The notes under the pieces are model-generated. The model was not told the DNA's origin and ran no database searches. It was given only the letters and a program-made list of their open reading frames with translations. A stretch of DNA of 53,673 nucleotides from an uncultured Frankiales bacterium (lineage in GTDB: Bacteria > Actinomycetota > Actinomycetes > Mycobacteriales > SCTD01): assembly GCA_946479905.1 (NCBI GenBank), contig CAMLIA010000007.1, forward strand, positions 1-53,673. Reading direction: 5' to 3'. The position numbers and the translations under genes are program-made. Every line of letters starts with the position of its first letter. Within the stretch, counting starts at the first letter, position 1. Positions 1 to 7,377 of the stretch are shown here, piece by piece.

Positions 1-778
1 GGAACTGGTCCTCGCAGGCGACGGTGTCCTTGATGTCGCCGAACGGCCCGTAGTAGGCGTAGATGCCGTTGCTGGCGCAGGCGTCCACCATCCGCGCGAC
101 CGTGTAGTGCCACAGGTCCTGCTGGAACGTGGCGCGGGGCGACTCGTCCTCCGAGGGGTCCTGACGCACCAGGTAGCCGGGGTGGCCGCCGCCGACGCGG
201 GTCGTCTTCATCCGGCGGTTGGCGGCGAGGTCCGCGGGTCCGAGGCTGATGCCCTGCATGCGCGGGCTGGCGGCGCAGATCTCCTCGACGTTGGCGACAC
301 CGCGGGCGGTCTCGAGGATCGCGTGCACCATCAGCGGCCGGGACGTGCCGGCCTTCGCCTCGAGCTGCGCGAGCAGCCGGTCGACGTAGTGGATGTCCTC
401 GGGTCCCTCGACCTTCGGCACCATGACGACGTCGATCTTCTCGCCGGCCTCGAGCACGAGGGTGGTGAGGTCGTCCAGCACCCACGGGCTGCCGAGGTCG
501 TTGACCCGGGTCCAGAGCGCCGTCTGACCCAGGTCGACGGAGTTGGCGACCTTCACCAGGCCCTCGCGGGCGGCGACCTTGTTCGAGGCCTGGATGGCGT
601 CCTCGAGGTTGCCGAGCAGCACGTCGACCTTCGGTGCGATGTCCGGCAGCTTGCCGACCATCTTCTCGTTCGACGGGTCGAAGAAGTGGATCATCCGCGA
701 CGGTGACCACGGGATCTCGCGCAGCGGGGCGGGGGCACCGACGGCGAGCGGCTGGAAGAAGTCCTTGGCGTTGCGCAC
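1..778 (-). CDS. HpcH/HpaI aldolase family, L-malyl-CoA/beta-methylmalyl-CoA lyase-like (3' part cut by window edge)
   Basis: Reading the minus strand from a GTG at 778 gives an open frame to the window edge. It begins VRNAKDFFQPLAVGAP and contains MIHFFDPSN, DVLLGNLEDAI, VPKVEGPEDIHYVDRLLAQ, HAILETARGVANVEEI and QGISLGPADLAANRRMKTTR. These match the malyl-CoA lyase branch of the aldolase/citrate lyase superfamily: LEDA and LGPADLA are metal/substrate-loop motifs and the Glu of LETA is metal-binding. The family cleaves malyl-CoA or beta-methylmalyl-CoA to glyoxylate plus an acyl-CoA. The C-terminus lies outside the window. An in-frame ATG at 817 exists, but it would place the palindrome at 799-810 inside the gene and precede the family's usual first residues, so GTG 778 is preferred. 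The gene is divergent from a MarR regulator that may control it. Confidence 0.9.
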   Translation of the reverse strand, partial: MRNAKDFFQPLAVGAPAPLREIPWSPSRMIHFFDPSNEKMVGKLPDIAPKVDVLLGNLEDAIQASNKVAAREGLVKVANSVDLGQTALWTRVNDLGSPWVLDDLTTLVLEAGEKIDVVMVPKVEGPEDIHYVDRLLAQLEAKAGTSRPLMVHAILETARGVANVEEICAASPRMQGISLGPADLAANRRMKTTRVGGGHPGYLVRQDPSEDESPRATFQQDLWHYTVARMVDACASNGIYAYYGPFGDIKDTVACEDQF

Positions 779-798
779 GTCAACGACGGTATCCAGTG

Positions 799-810
799 TT
801 GCACCTGCAA
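799..810. promoter_or_regulatory. Palindromic candidate MarR operator
   Basis: TTGCACCTGCAA has perfect 5-base arms (TTGCA/TGCAA) around a CC centre. It lies in the 51-base space between the divergent malyl-CoA lyase-like gene (start 778) and the MarR gene (start 830). Position and symmetry fit a site where the MarR protein would repress itself and its divergent neighbour. This is inference; no binding is shown. Confidence 0.45.
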
Positions 811-829
811 GTAACATGAGGCGGTGGTG

Positions 830-1327
830 ATGAAGGCGACAGCCGACGCACTCACCGTGCGCGAGCTCGGTGCCTGGCGGGCCTTCCTGCGGGCGCACTC
901 CTCACTGACGCGCACCCTCGAGGCGGAGCTGATCGCCGAGCACGACCTGCCGCTGGCCTCCTACGACGTGCTGCTGCAGCTCGCCGAGGCGGACGGCCGC
1001 CGGCTGCGGATGACCCAGCTCGCCGACCGCGTGATGCTGTCCCGATCGGGCCTCACCAGGCTGGTGGACCGGCTGGAGCGGGACGGGCTCGTCGAGCGGG
1101 CGGCCTGCCCCGGGGACGCGCGCGGCACCCACGCCGTGCTCACGGACCTCGGCCTCCAGCGGCTCCGGGACGCCGCACCCACCCACCTGCGCGGGGTCGC
1201 CGAGCACGTCACCTCCCGCCTGACCGCGGAGGAGCTCGACCAGCTGCAGGCGCTCATGCTCAAGCTCGGAGACGGGCCGCACGAGCCGCCCGCAGCCGGG
1301 TGCGGTGAAGCCGAGGGAGTGCGCTGA
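830..1327 (+). CDS. MarR family transcriptional regulator
   Basis: A 165-residue winged-helix protein with the MarR core. A helix leads into LASYDVLLQLAEA, then the recognition helix region MTQLADRVMLSRSGLTRLVDRLERDGLVER, then the wing with ACPGDARGTHAVLTDLG, and a C-terminal dimerisation helix. MarR proteins bind palindromes as dimers and usually respond to aromatic or oxidising ligands. Start choice: GTG 824, GTG 827 and ATG 830 are in frame; GAGG at 818-821 sits 8 bases before ATG 830, so that start is used. The stop codon region overlaps the proposed AzlC start, so it may be co-transcribed with azlC/azlD and might govern that exporter as well as the divergent lyase. Confidence 0.9.
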   Translation: MKATADALTVRELGAWRAFLRAHSSLTRTLEAELIAEHDLPLASYDVLLQLAEADGRRLRMTQLADRVMLSRSGLTRLVDRLERDGLVERAACPGDARGTHAVLTDLGLQRLRDAAPTHLRGVAEHVTSRLTAEELDQLQALMLKLGDGPHEPPAAGCGEAEGVR

Positions 1328-1971
1328 CCGACGCCGTACGCCGGGACGTCGTCCGGCGCTCGCTGTCGCTCGGTGTCGCCGTGGGTCTCTACGGCGCGTC
1401 CTTCGGTGCCGCCGCGGCGGCCGCCGGGTTCTCCGTGGTCCAGGCCTGCGCGACCTCGCTGCTCGTGTTCACCGGTGCCTCGCAGTTCGCCCTGGCGAGC
1501 GTGCTCGGGGCGGGGGGCTCGGTCGCGGCCGCGGTCGCGAGCGCGGTCCTGCTCGGCAGCCGCAACGGGCTGTACGCCGTGCTGCTCTCGGAGCAGATGC
1601 CGGTCCGCGGTTGGCGGCGTGGTGTCGCCGCCCAGGTCACCATCGACGAGAGCACCGCGGTGGCGGTCACGTCGCCGCCGGCGTGGACCTCCGTCGGCTT
1701 CTGGTGGACCGGCCTGACGGTGTACGTCGTCTGGAACCTCTCCACCCTCCTCGGCGCCCTGTCGGCGTCCGCCGTCGACACGACGGCCTTCGGGCTCGAC
1801 GGAGCCGTGGGGGCGGCCTTCCTCGGCCTGCTCTGGCCGCGGCTGCGCGAGGCCTGGCGGATCGCCGTGGCCGGCGCCGTGCTGGCCGCGGTGGCCGTAC
1901 CGCTCACCCCACCCGGCGTGCCGGTCCTCGTCGCGGGCCTCGCGGTCCTGCCCACCCTGTGGCGGCGCTGA
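1324..1971 (+). CDS. azlC: AzlC family branched-chain amino acid exporter, large subunit
   Basis: Hydrophobic protein of about 215 residues with the AzlC signature LLVFTGASQFALASVLG and a second conserved part SAVLLGSRNGLYAVLLSE. AzlC and AzlD together export branched-chain amino acids or analogues across the inner membrane. The first canonical start is GTG 1381, but that removes half of the first membrane helix and the upstream basic stretch (VRRDVVRRSLSLGVAVG), which reads like normal AzlC N-terminal sequence. The frame is open upstream with only a CTG at 1324, which overlaps the marR stop as CTGA, the same geometry as the GTGA/ATGA couplings elsewhere here. I therefore propose CTG 1324, with 1381 as the conservative alternative. 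Confidence 0.8.
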   Translation: MTDAVRRDVVRRSLSLGVAVGLYGASFGAAAAAAGFSVVQACATSLLVFTGASQFALASVLGAGGSVAAAVASAVLLGSRNGLYAVLLSEQMPVRGWRRGVAAQVTIDESTAVAVTSPPAWTSVGFWWTGLTVYVVWNLSTLLGALSASAVDTTAFGLDGAVGAAFLGLLWPRLREAWRIAVAGAVLAAVAVPLTPPGVPVLVAGLAVLPTLWRR

Positions 1972-2267
1972 TGTGGACCGCTGTGCTGCTGACCGCTGCG
2001 GGCTGCTTCGGGTTCAAGGCCGCCGGCTGGTCCGTGCCGCCCACCGTGCTGAACCGGCCGCGGCTGCGCAGGGGGGCGACGCTGCTCCCGGTCGCGCTGC
2101 TGTCGGCGCTCGTCGTCACGCAGGTGTTCGCCGCGGGCAGGTCCCTGACCGTGGACGCGCGGCTGGTCTCGCTCGCCGTGGGTGCGCTGTGCCTGTGGCG
2201 GCGGCTGCCGTTCCTCGTCGTGGTGGTCGCCGCTGCTGCGGCGGCCGCCGCCGTCAGAGCGCTCTAG
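1971..2267 (+). CDS. azlD: AzlD family branched-chain amino acid exporter, small subunit
   Basis: A 98-residue membrane protein beginning MWTAVLLTAAGCFGFKAAGW and ending in an Ala/Val-rich helix, with three to four predicted membrane segments. Its ATG overlaps the azlC stop as ATGA, so the two are translationally coupled, as expected for subunits of one transporter. Size and position directly after AzlC make the assignment reasonable although the AzlD family is weakly conserved. It ends the MarR-led operon and converges on the hydrolase gene. Confidence 0.8.
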   Translation: MWTAVLLTAAGCFGFKAAGWSVPPTVLNRPRLRRGATLLPVALLSALVVTQVFAAGRSLTVDARLVSLAVGALCLWRRLPFLVVVVAAAAAAAAVRAL

Positions 2268-2286
2268 CTCGTCGCCACCTCCGGGA

Positions 2287-2330
2287 CGTCCTCAGGAGTG
2301 GTCCCTGACACAGGCTCTGGCGTGAGGACG
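2287..2330. terminator. Weak inverted repeat between convergent genes
   Basis: CGTCCTC (2287-2293) and GAGGACG (2324-2330) are perfect 7-base complements with a 30-base loop, in the 83-base space between the azlD stop and the end of the leftward hydrolase gene. There is no T-run. It could slow both convergent transcripts, but the long loop makes this a weak call. Confidence 0.2.
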
Positions 2331-2350
2331 CAGGCAGTGGGCGACGGTGG

Positions 2351-3100
2351 TCAGAGGGTGGCGAGGGCGCGGTGGAGCGCGGCGACGGCCTCCGACGCCG
2401 GGTCCAGGTGCGCGTAGTGGTCGCCCGGCACCGTCAGCAGGGTCGTCGCCCCCGGTGCGGCCGCCAGGTAGTCCTCGCTCTGGCTGATCGGCACCACGTC
2501 GTCCTCGACACCGTGCACGATCACCGTCGGCACCCCGGTCGGGGCGAGCGCCACCGGGTCCGCGACGGCGTACCGGTCCGGCACCTCCGAGGGGCTGCCG
2601 CCCAGCAGCGCCCCGACGGCCCCAGAACCGAGGCCGAGCGCGTGCGCGGTGGTGAGCGACGCCACCGGTGCCTGGGGCACGGCCAGGGCGGGCCGCACGT
2701 GCGGGTCGGCGCCGGGGGCTCCCGGCGGCAGCGCCGACCGCGACGCCAGCCACAGCGCGAGGTGGCCGCCGGCCGAGTGGCCGACGACGGCGACCCGGGT
2801 GCGGTCCACCAGGGCCTCGTACCTCCCGTGGAAGGCGGCGTCGTACGCCGCTGCCGCGTCGACCAGGGTCGCCGGCCACGGCTCGGTGGAGGGCGCGTAG
2901 TCCACGTTCCAGACGAGGTACCCGCGGTCCGCGAGGTCCGCGGCCACGGCGTCCTCGAGCGTCAGGTCGTAGCGGTCCCGCCAGTAGCCGCCGTGCACGA
3001 GGACCACGAGGGGACCCGGAGCCGAACGTCCCGCGGGCAGCCACCACTGACCGCGCTGCCGCGGCCCGCTGCCGTAGTGCTCGGTGCCGCCGGTGGTCAG
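2351..3100 (-). CDS. Alpha/beta hydrolase (BD-FAE/esterase type)
   Basis: About 249 residues. VLVHGGYWRDRYDL gives the HGG oxyanion loop, VVGHSAGGHLALWLA the nucleophile elbow (GHSAG), VIVHGVEDDVVP the acid-bearing strand and PGDHYAHLDP the catalytic His. This is the esterase/lipase branch with HGGYW, close to kynurenine formamidase/BD-FAE-like enzymes; the substrate is unknown. Start is unusual: no ATG, GTG or TTG lies near the proper N-terminus, and the first canonical codons fall inside the core strand (LVVLVHGG). CTG 3100 overlaps the stop of the upstream ATPase as CTGA and gives a complete fold, so I take it as the start. It is the last gene of the leftward operon 7331-2351. Confidence 0.75.
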   Translation of the reverse strand: MTTGGTEHYGSGPRQRGQWWLPAGRSAPGPLVVLVHGGYWRDRYDLTLEDAVAADLADRGYLVWNVDYAPSTEPWPATLVDAAAAYDAAFHGRYEALVDRTRVAVVGHSAGGHLALWLASRSALPPGAPGADPHVRPALAVPQAPVASLTTAHALGLGSGAVGALLGGSPSEVPDRYAVADPVALAPTGVPTVIVHGVEDDVVPISQSEDYLAAAPGATTLLTVPGDHYAHLDPASEAVAALHRALATL

Positions 3101-5418
3101 GTGGACGCCCCACCCACCGCCGTCGGCAGCACCCGCGTCTCGCGGGTGACCAGCGACATGACGCGCTCCTCGAGCAGCACCGGCTCGACCGGCTTGACGA
3201 GGAAGTCGTCCGCGCCGGCGTTGCGCGCCTCCCGCTCGATGTTGGGTGACGAGGCGCCGGTGAACAGCACCAGCGGGAGCGTGAGGGTACGAGGGTCCGA
3301 CCGCACCAGCCGGATGAACTCCACCCCGGACAGGTCGGGCAGGCCGTTGTCGACCAGCACCCCGTCGAACTCCTCGGTGCCGAGCAGCGCGAGCGCGCTC
3401 TCCGAGTCGTGGGCCGTGACCACGTCCGCCGCGCCGGTCAGGGCCGCCTTGATGAACAGGCAGACGCTCTCGTCGTCGTCGACGACCAGCAGGCGGGGCG
3501 GCCGGCTGACCGCCACGGGCTGCTCGCCGGCCGGCCGGTCGACGAGCGTCCGGCACCAGGGGCAGGTGCTCCACTCCGGGTCCAGCTGGCGCTTGCAGCC
3601 CTGGCAGCGGTCGCGCTCCACGAGCGCCCCGTCCCACGGGCAGCAGACCATGTCGTCGGCGAGGGCCCGCGCGCAGACCGGGCAGCGCGGGCCCGTCACG
3701 CTGTCGACGTGCGTGCTGCGCAGCACCTCCTCGTAGGTGGTGTCGCCGCGGTGCGCGGCCGCGAGCGCGCTCGCGCGCAGCGTCGTCATCCCGTGCTCGC
3801 GGGCGGCGGCGCCGATGGCGGCCTCGGTCGGCGTGCTGAGCAGCACCTTGCGCAGCGCCGCCGTGACGGGGAGCACCTCGAAGATGCCCGTGCGGCCGCG
3901 GTAGCCGGTGCCGCCGCAGTCGCTGCAGCCCTTGCCGCGCATGGGCGTCGCCCCGGCCAGATCGGCGGGGCTGAGCCCGAGCAGCGACAGGGTGCGAGGT
4001 GACGGGACGTACTCCGCCGAGCAGGAGGCGCACGGCTTGCGGACCAGCCGCTGGGCGATGACGAGGGTCAGCGAGGACGCGACGAGGAACGGCTCGATGC
4101 CCATGTCCACGAGCCGGGTCACGGCGCTGACGGCGTCGTTCGTGTGCAGCGTCGTGAGCACGAGGTGACCGGTGAGGGAGGCCCGCAGCGCGAGCTCCGC
4201 GGTCTCCTGGTCGCGGACCTCACCCACCAGCACGATGTCGGGGTCCTGGCGCAGCACCGACCGCAGCCCGCGGGCGAAGGTCAGCCCGGACCGGTCGTGC
4301 ACCTGCACCTGGGTGATGCCCGCGACCTGCACCTCGACCGGGTCCTCGAGGGTGACGATGTTGCGGTCGGGCGTGCTCACCTGCTGGATGGCGGCGTACT
4401 GGGTGTTGGTCTTGCCCGAGCCCGTCGGGCCGGTGATGAGGATCAGCCCCTGCGACTGCACGAGCGCCGCCCCGACGGTCTCGAGCTGCGCGGGGGTCAT
4501 GCCGGTCTTGCTGAGCAGCGGGACGTTCTCGGCCCTGGGCAGCAGCCGGATGACGACCTTCTCGCCGTGCAGCGTCGGCAGCGTCGAGATGCGGGCCTCG
4601 ACGGTGGCGCCGTCGACCGTGAGCTTGGCGCGGCCGTCCTGAGGCCGGCGCCGCTCGGCGATGTCGAGGCCGGAGAGGATCTTGATGCGGCTGACGGCGG
4701 CCGCGGTCGCGTTCTTCGGGACGGTCATGACGTCGCGGAGCAGCCCGTCGACGCGGTAGCGGATCCGCAGCTCGCCGGCCTGCGGCTCGACGTGCACGTC
4801 CGAGGCGCGGGCACGCACCGCGTCGGCCATGATCACGTCGACCAGGCGCACCACGGGGGCGGAGTCCAGGCCGCCCTGGGCGAGGTCGTCGGGGGTGTCC
4901 TCCTCCTCGGACTCCTCGAACAGCGTGGAGACGTCGCTGGTGTCCTCCGACAGCGACCAGGAGCGCCGCAGGTGCTCCCGGACCTGGCCCTCGGTGGCCA
5001 CGACCACGACGATGTCCGCGGCCCGGGTGTAGAGCTTCACGTCGTCGAGGGCGACGACGTTCGTCGGGTCGGACGTGGCGACCTTGAGCTTGCTGCCCTC
5101 CTTGGAGAGCACGAGCACGTTGCTGCGCTCCGCGACGGCCCGGGGCAGCAGCCGGACGTGCTCGGGGACGATGACGACCCGCCCGAGGTCGACCAGCTCG
5201 AGCCCGAGCGCGTCGGCCAGCGCCTGCGCGACCTGCGCCTCCGTCGCGAGGCCCATGTCGATGACCACCGAGCCGAGTCGGGGGCGCGGCTGCCCCGGCA
5301 GCACGTCGCGCTGCTTGCCCAGCGCCTCGGCCAGCTGCTCCTGGCTGAGCAGGCCGGAGTCGACGAGCACCTCGCCGAGACGACGGCGAGGGGCTGAAGC
5401 GGCGGGTTGAGAGCTCAC
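3097..5418 (-). CDS. GspE/PilB-type secretion ATPase fused to zinc ribbons and a response-regulator receiver domain
   Basis: 773 residues from GTG 5418. Residues about 1-150 form an MshEN-like N-domain (RRRLGEVLVDSGLL, LGSVVIDMGLA). Residues 180-570 are the GspE/PilB ATPase: Walker A GPTGSGKT 330-337, Asp box TLEDPVE 356-362, Walker B region DIVLVGEVRD 394-403 and the HTN His box, with the usual tetracysteine pair C463/C466 and C498/C501. Residues 579-622 add cysteine pairs (CPVC, CQGC, CPWC) that read as double zinc ribbons. Residues 641-770 form an intact receiver domain: acidic D647-D649, phosphoacceptor D690 (VDNGLP), T720, and K742 in VKP. Family knowledge: these hexameric ATPases power type IV pili or type II secretion. 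No pilin, PilC, PilM or PilT gene lies nearby. Control of a pilus-type motor by phosphorylation is inferred. Confidence 0.93.
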   Translation of the reverse strand: MSSQPAASAPRRRLGEVLVDSGLLSQEQLAEALGKQRDVLPGQPRPRLGSVVIDMGLATEAQVAQALADALGLELVDLGRVVIVPEHVRLLPRAVAERSNVLVLSKEGSKLKVATSDPTNVVALDDVKLYTRAADIVVVVATEGQVREHLRRSWSLSEDTSDVSTLFEESEEEDTPDDLAQGGLDSAPVVRLVDVIMADAVRARASDVHVEPQAGELRIRYRVDGLLRDVMTVPKNATAAAVSRIKILSGLDIAERRRPQDGRAKLTVDGATVEARISTLPTLHGEKVVIRLLPRAENVPLLSKTGMTPAQLETVGAALVQSQGLILITGPTGSGKTNTQYAAIQQVSTPDRNIVTLEDPVEVQVAGITQVQVHDRSGLTFARGLRSVLRQDPDIVLVGEVRDQETAELALRASLTGHLVLTTLHTNDAVSAVTRLVDMGIEPFLVASSLTLVIAQRLVRKPCASCSAEYVPSPRTLSLLGLSPADLAGATPMRGKGCSDCGGTGYRGRTGIFEVLPVTAALRKVLLSTPTEAAIGAAAREHGMTTLRASALAAAHRGDTTYEEVLRSTHVDSVTGPRCPVCARALADDMVCCPWDGALVERDRCQGCKRQLDPEWSTCPWCRTLVDRPAGEQPVAVSRPPRLLVVDDDESVCLFIKAALTGAADVVTAHDSESALALLGTEEFDGVLVDNGLPDLSGVEFIRLVRSDPRTLTLPLVLFTGASSPNIEREARNAGADDFLVKPVEPVLLEERVMSLVTRETRVLPTAVGGAST

Positions 5419-5458
5419 CTTGTCCTCTTCGGCCGATCCGGGAGGAAGTGAAGGGGGT

Positions 5459-6097
5459 TCACGCGCTGTCCGCCTCGCCGCCGAACGGCTCGGACAGCTT
5501 CTGCGGGAGGTCGGGCTTCTCCTTCTCGACCCTACGGCGCTTGCGCTCGGCGCGCTTCTCGCGCTCCTCGCGCTGCAGCCGTGCCTGCTGGTCGTAGACG
5601 CCCTCGCTCGTGCGGGCCACGACCTCCTCGGCCAGCTCGCGGAGCTGGTCGCGCAGGAAGTCGCGGGTGGCCGTCTCGCCGAGCGACAGCCGCAGGGCGG
5701 CGAGCTCGCGGGTGAGGTACTCCACGTCGGCCTGCAGCCGCTGGTTCTGGCCGCGGTCCTCCTCCATCGCGACGCGGTCCCGGTCGGCCTGGCGGTTCTG
5801 CGCGAGCAGGATCAGCGGGGCCGCGTACGACGCCTGCAGGGACAGGATGAGGGTCAGCAGCGTGAACTTGTTCGCGTAGCTGTCGAACTTGAACGACGGC
5901 GGGACCGCGACGTTCCAGAGGATCCAGAGGGCGCAGAACAGCGTGAGGTAGACGAGGAAGCGGCTGGTGCCGAGGAACCGGGCGATCCGCTCGGACAGCC
6001 GGCCGAAGGCCTCGGGGTCGTAGTGCGGCCGCGGGATCGCGGTGCGGGGCGCCACCGGCTGGTCCAGCCGCGCCCGCCGCGTGACGCGCTCAGCCAT
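5459..6097 (-). CDS. DUF1003 domain membrane protein
   Basis: 212 residues. Two membrane segments (FLVYLTLFCALWILWNV and FTLLTLILSLQASYAAPLIL) are followed by the DUF1003 signature LLAQNRQADRDR, then a long charged coiled-coil tail (about residues 110-205). The family is widespread in actinobacteria, and its function is not established. The ATG at 6097 overlaps the end of the MgtE-N/CBS gene by 8 bases, and the ATPase gene follows 40 bases downstream. In my recollection DUF1003 and MgtE-N/CBS genes are a conserved actinobacterial pair, which suggests that they act together, perhaps in divalent-cation handling at the membrane. Confidence 0.9.
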   Translation of the reverse strand: MAERVTRRARLDQPVAPRTAIPRPHYDPEAFGRLSERIARFLGTSRFLVYLTLFCALWILWNVAVPPSFKFDSYANKFTLLTLILSLQASYAAPLILLAQNRQADRDRVAMEEDRGQNQRLQADVEYLTRELAALRLSLGETATRDFLRDQLRELAEEVVARTSEGVYDQQARLQREEREKRAERKRRRVEKEKPDLPQKLSEPFGGEADSA

Positions 6098-7331
6098 GGC
6101 GGCGCACCGGCCCCTCGCGCCAGTCCTCGGGCAGCACGTGGTCGAGGACGTCGTCGACGGTCACCGCCCCGAGCAGGTGCCCCTCGGTGTCCACGATCGG
6201 CACGGCCACCAGGTTGTACGTCGCGAGGTGCCGGGTGACGTCGTGCAGCGGGCACTCCGGGAGCAACGGGTCGATGTCGGTCTCCAGCGTCGTACCCAGC
6301 AGGGTCGACGGGGGCTCCCGGAGCAGCCGCTGGAAGTGGGCGGTCCCGAGGTAGCGGCCGGTGGGCGTCTCGAACGGCGGCCGCACGACGTAGACCTGGG
6401 CGGCCAGCGACGGGGCCAGGTCCACGTGCCGGATCCGGGCCAGGGCCTCGGCGACGGTGGCCCCCGGTCCGAGGATGACCGGCTCGCTGGTCATGAGACC
6501 GCCGGCGGTGTCCTCGCCGTAGCCGAGCAGCTGGCGGACCGGCGCCGCCTCGTCGGGCTCCATCAGCTCGAGCAGCCGCTCCGCGTCCGCGGGCTGCATC
6601 TCACCGAGCAGGTCGGCGGCGTCGTCCGGGGCCATCGCCTCGAGCACGTCCGCGGCGCGCTCGTCCGCGAGCCCGGACAGCAGCTCGACCTGCTCGTCCT
6701 CGGGCATCTCCTCGAGCACGTCGGCGAGCCGCTCGTCGTCGAGGGCGTTGGCGATCTCCCCACGGCGCTTGACCGACAGGTCGTGCAGCACGCCGGCGAG
6801 GTCCGCCGGGCGCAGCTTCTCCAGGACCGCGAGCAGGTTCGCGGCTCCCTGCTCGTGCTCCGGGACGCCGAGGCCGCTCACCTCGTCCCAGTCGAGCGTG
6901 AGCAGCTCGCTGCGGCGGCGGCCGCGCCCCCGGCGCACCGCGACCTTGGTGATGAGCCAGTCCGTGCGGGTCTGCTCCATGGCGACGTCCACGACCGTCG
7001 CCTCGGTGCCGTCGTCCTCCAGGGTGACGTGGCGGTCGAGCAGCTCGCTGAGCACGAGCGTCTCGCCCGGGCGCTGCTCGAAGCGTCGCAGGTTGATCGA
7101 CCCGGTCGACAGGATGACGGCGTCGCTCTCGACCGAGGTCACCCGGCCCATGGGCACGAAGATCCGCCGCCGGCCCTGGATCTCGACAGCCATGCCGAGC
7201 ACGCGCGGCGCTTCCTTGCCGGTGCGCAGGATCACGACGACGTCGCGCGCCCGGCCGACCTGGTCGCCGTTGGGATCGAAGACGGGCAGTCCGGCGAGCC
7301 GCGCGACGAAGACCCGACCGCCAGTGCTCAC
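6090..7331 (-). CDS. PRC-barrel / MgtE N-terminal / CBS-pair protein lacking the Mg channel
   Basis: 413 residues. The N-terminal 130 or so resemble a PRC-barrel pair (FVARLAGLPVFDPNGDQVGRA, then a second copy around VTLEDDGTEATVVDV). Residues about 180-290 are an MgtE N-domain of repeated acidic helices (LADVLEEMPEDE, AADVLEAMAPDDAADLLGEM). About 290-405 is a CBS pair ending TVDDVLDHVLPEDW. No membrane segments follow, so this is the cytosolic sensor half of an MgtE transporter without the pore. MgtE N/CBS modules bind Mg2+, and a soluble sensor or regulator is the likely role. GTG 7331 is preceded by TAGCGT six bases upstream, suggesting a leaderless transcript heading the operon. Confidence 0.88.
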   Translation of the reverse strand: MSTGGRVFVARLAGLPVFDPNGDQVGRARDVVVILRTGKEAPRVLGMAVEIQGRRRIFVPMGRVTSVESDAVILSTGSINLRRFEQRPGETLVLSELLDRHVTLEDDGTEATVVDVAMEQTRTDWLITKVAVRRGRGRRRSELLTLDWDEVSGLGVPEHEQGAANLLAVLEKLRPADLAGVLHDLSVKRRGEIANALDDERLADVLEEMPEDEQVELLSGLADERAADVLEAMAPDDAADLLGEMQPADAERLLELMEPDEAAPVRQLLGYGEDTAGGLMTSEPVILGPGATVAEALARIRHVDLAPSLAAQVYVVRPPFETPTGRYLGTAHFQRLLREPPSTLLGTTLETDIDPLLPECPLHDVTRHLATYNLVAVPIVDTEGHLLGAVTVDDVLDHVLPEDWREGPVRRHG

Positions 7332-7337
7332 GCCAGA

Positions 7338-7343
7338 ACGCTA
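7338..7343 (-). promoter_or_regulatory. -10 box TAGCGT of a leaderless transcript
   Basis: On the minus strand TAGCGT stands six bases before the GTG of the MgtE-N/CBS gene. With a start point about 6-7 bases downstream of the box, the mRNA would begin at the start codon. No Shine-Dalgarno sequence is visible. Confidence 0.5.
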
Positions 7344-7377
7344 CCGCCGGGAGGGTCCCGGGCCCGGGTACGGCACG

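Noticed and set aside
779..817. ATG 817 as start of the malyl-CoA lyase-like gene
   Set aside because: It adds 13 residues not expected in the family and buries the promoter palindrome in coding sequence; GTG 778 fits better.
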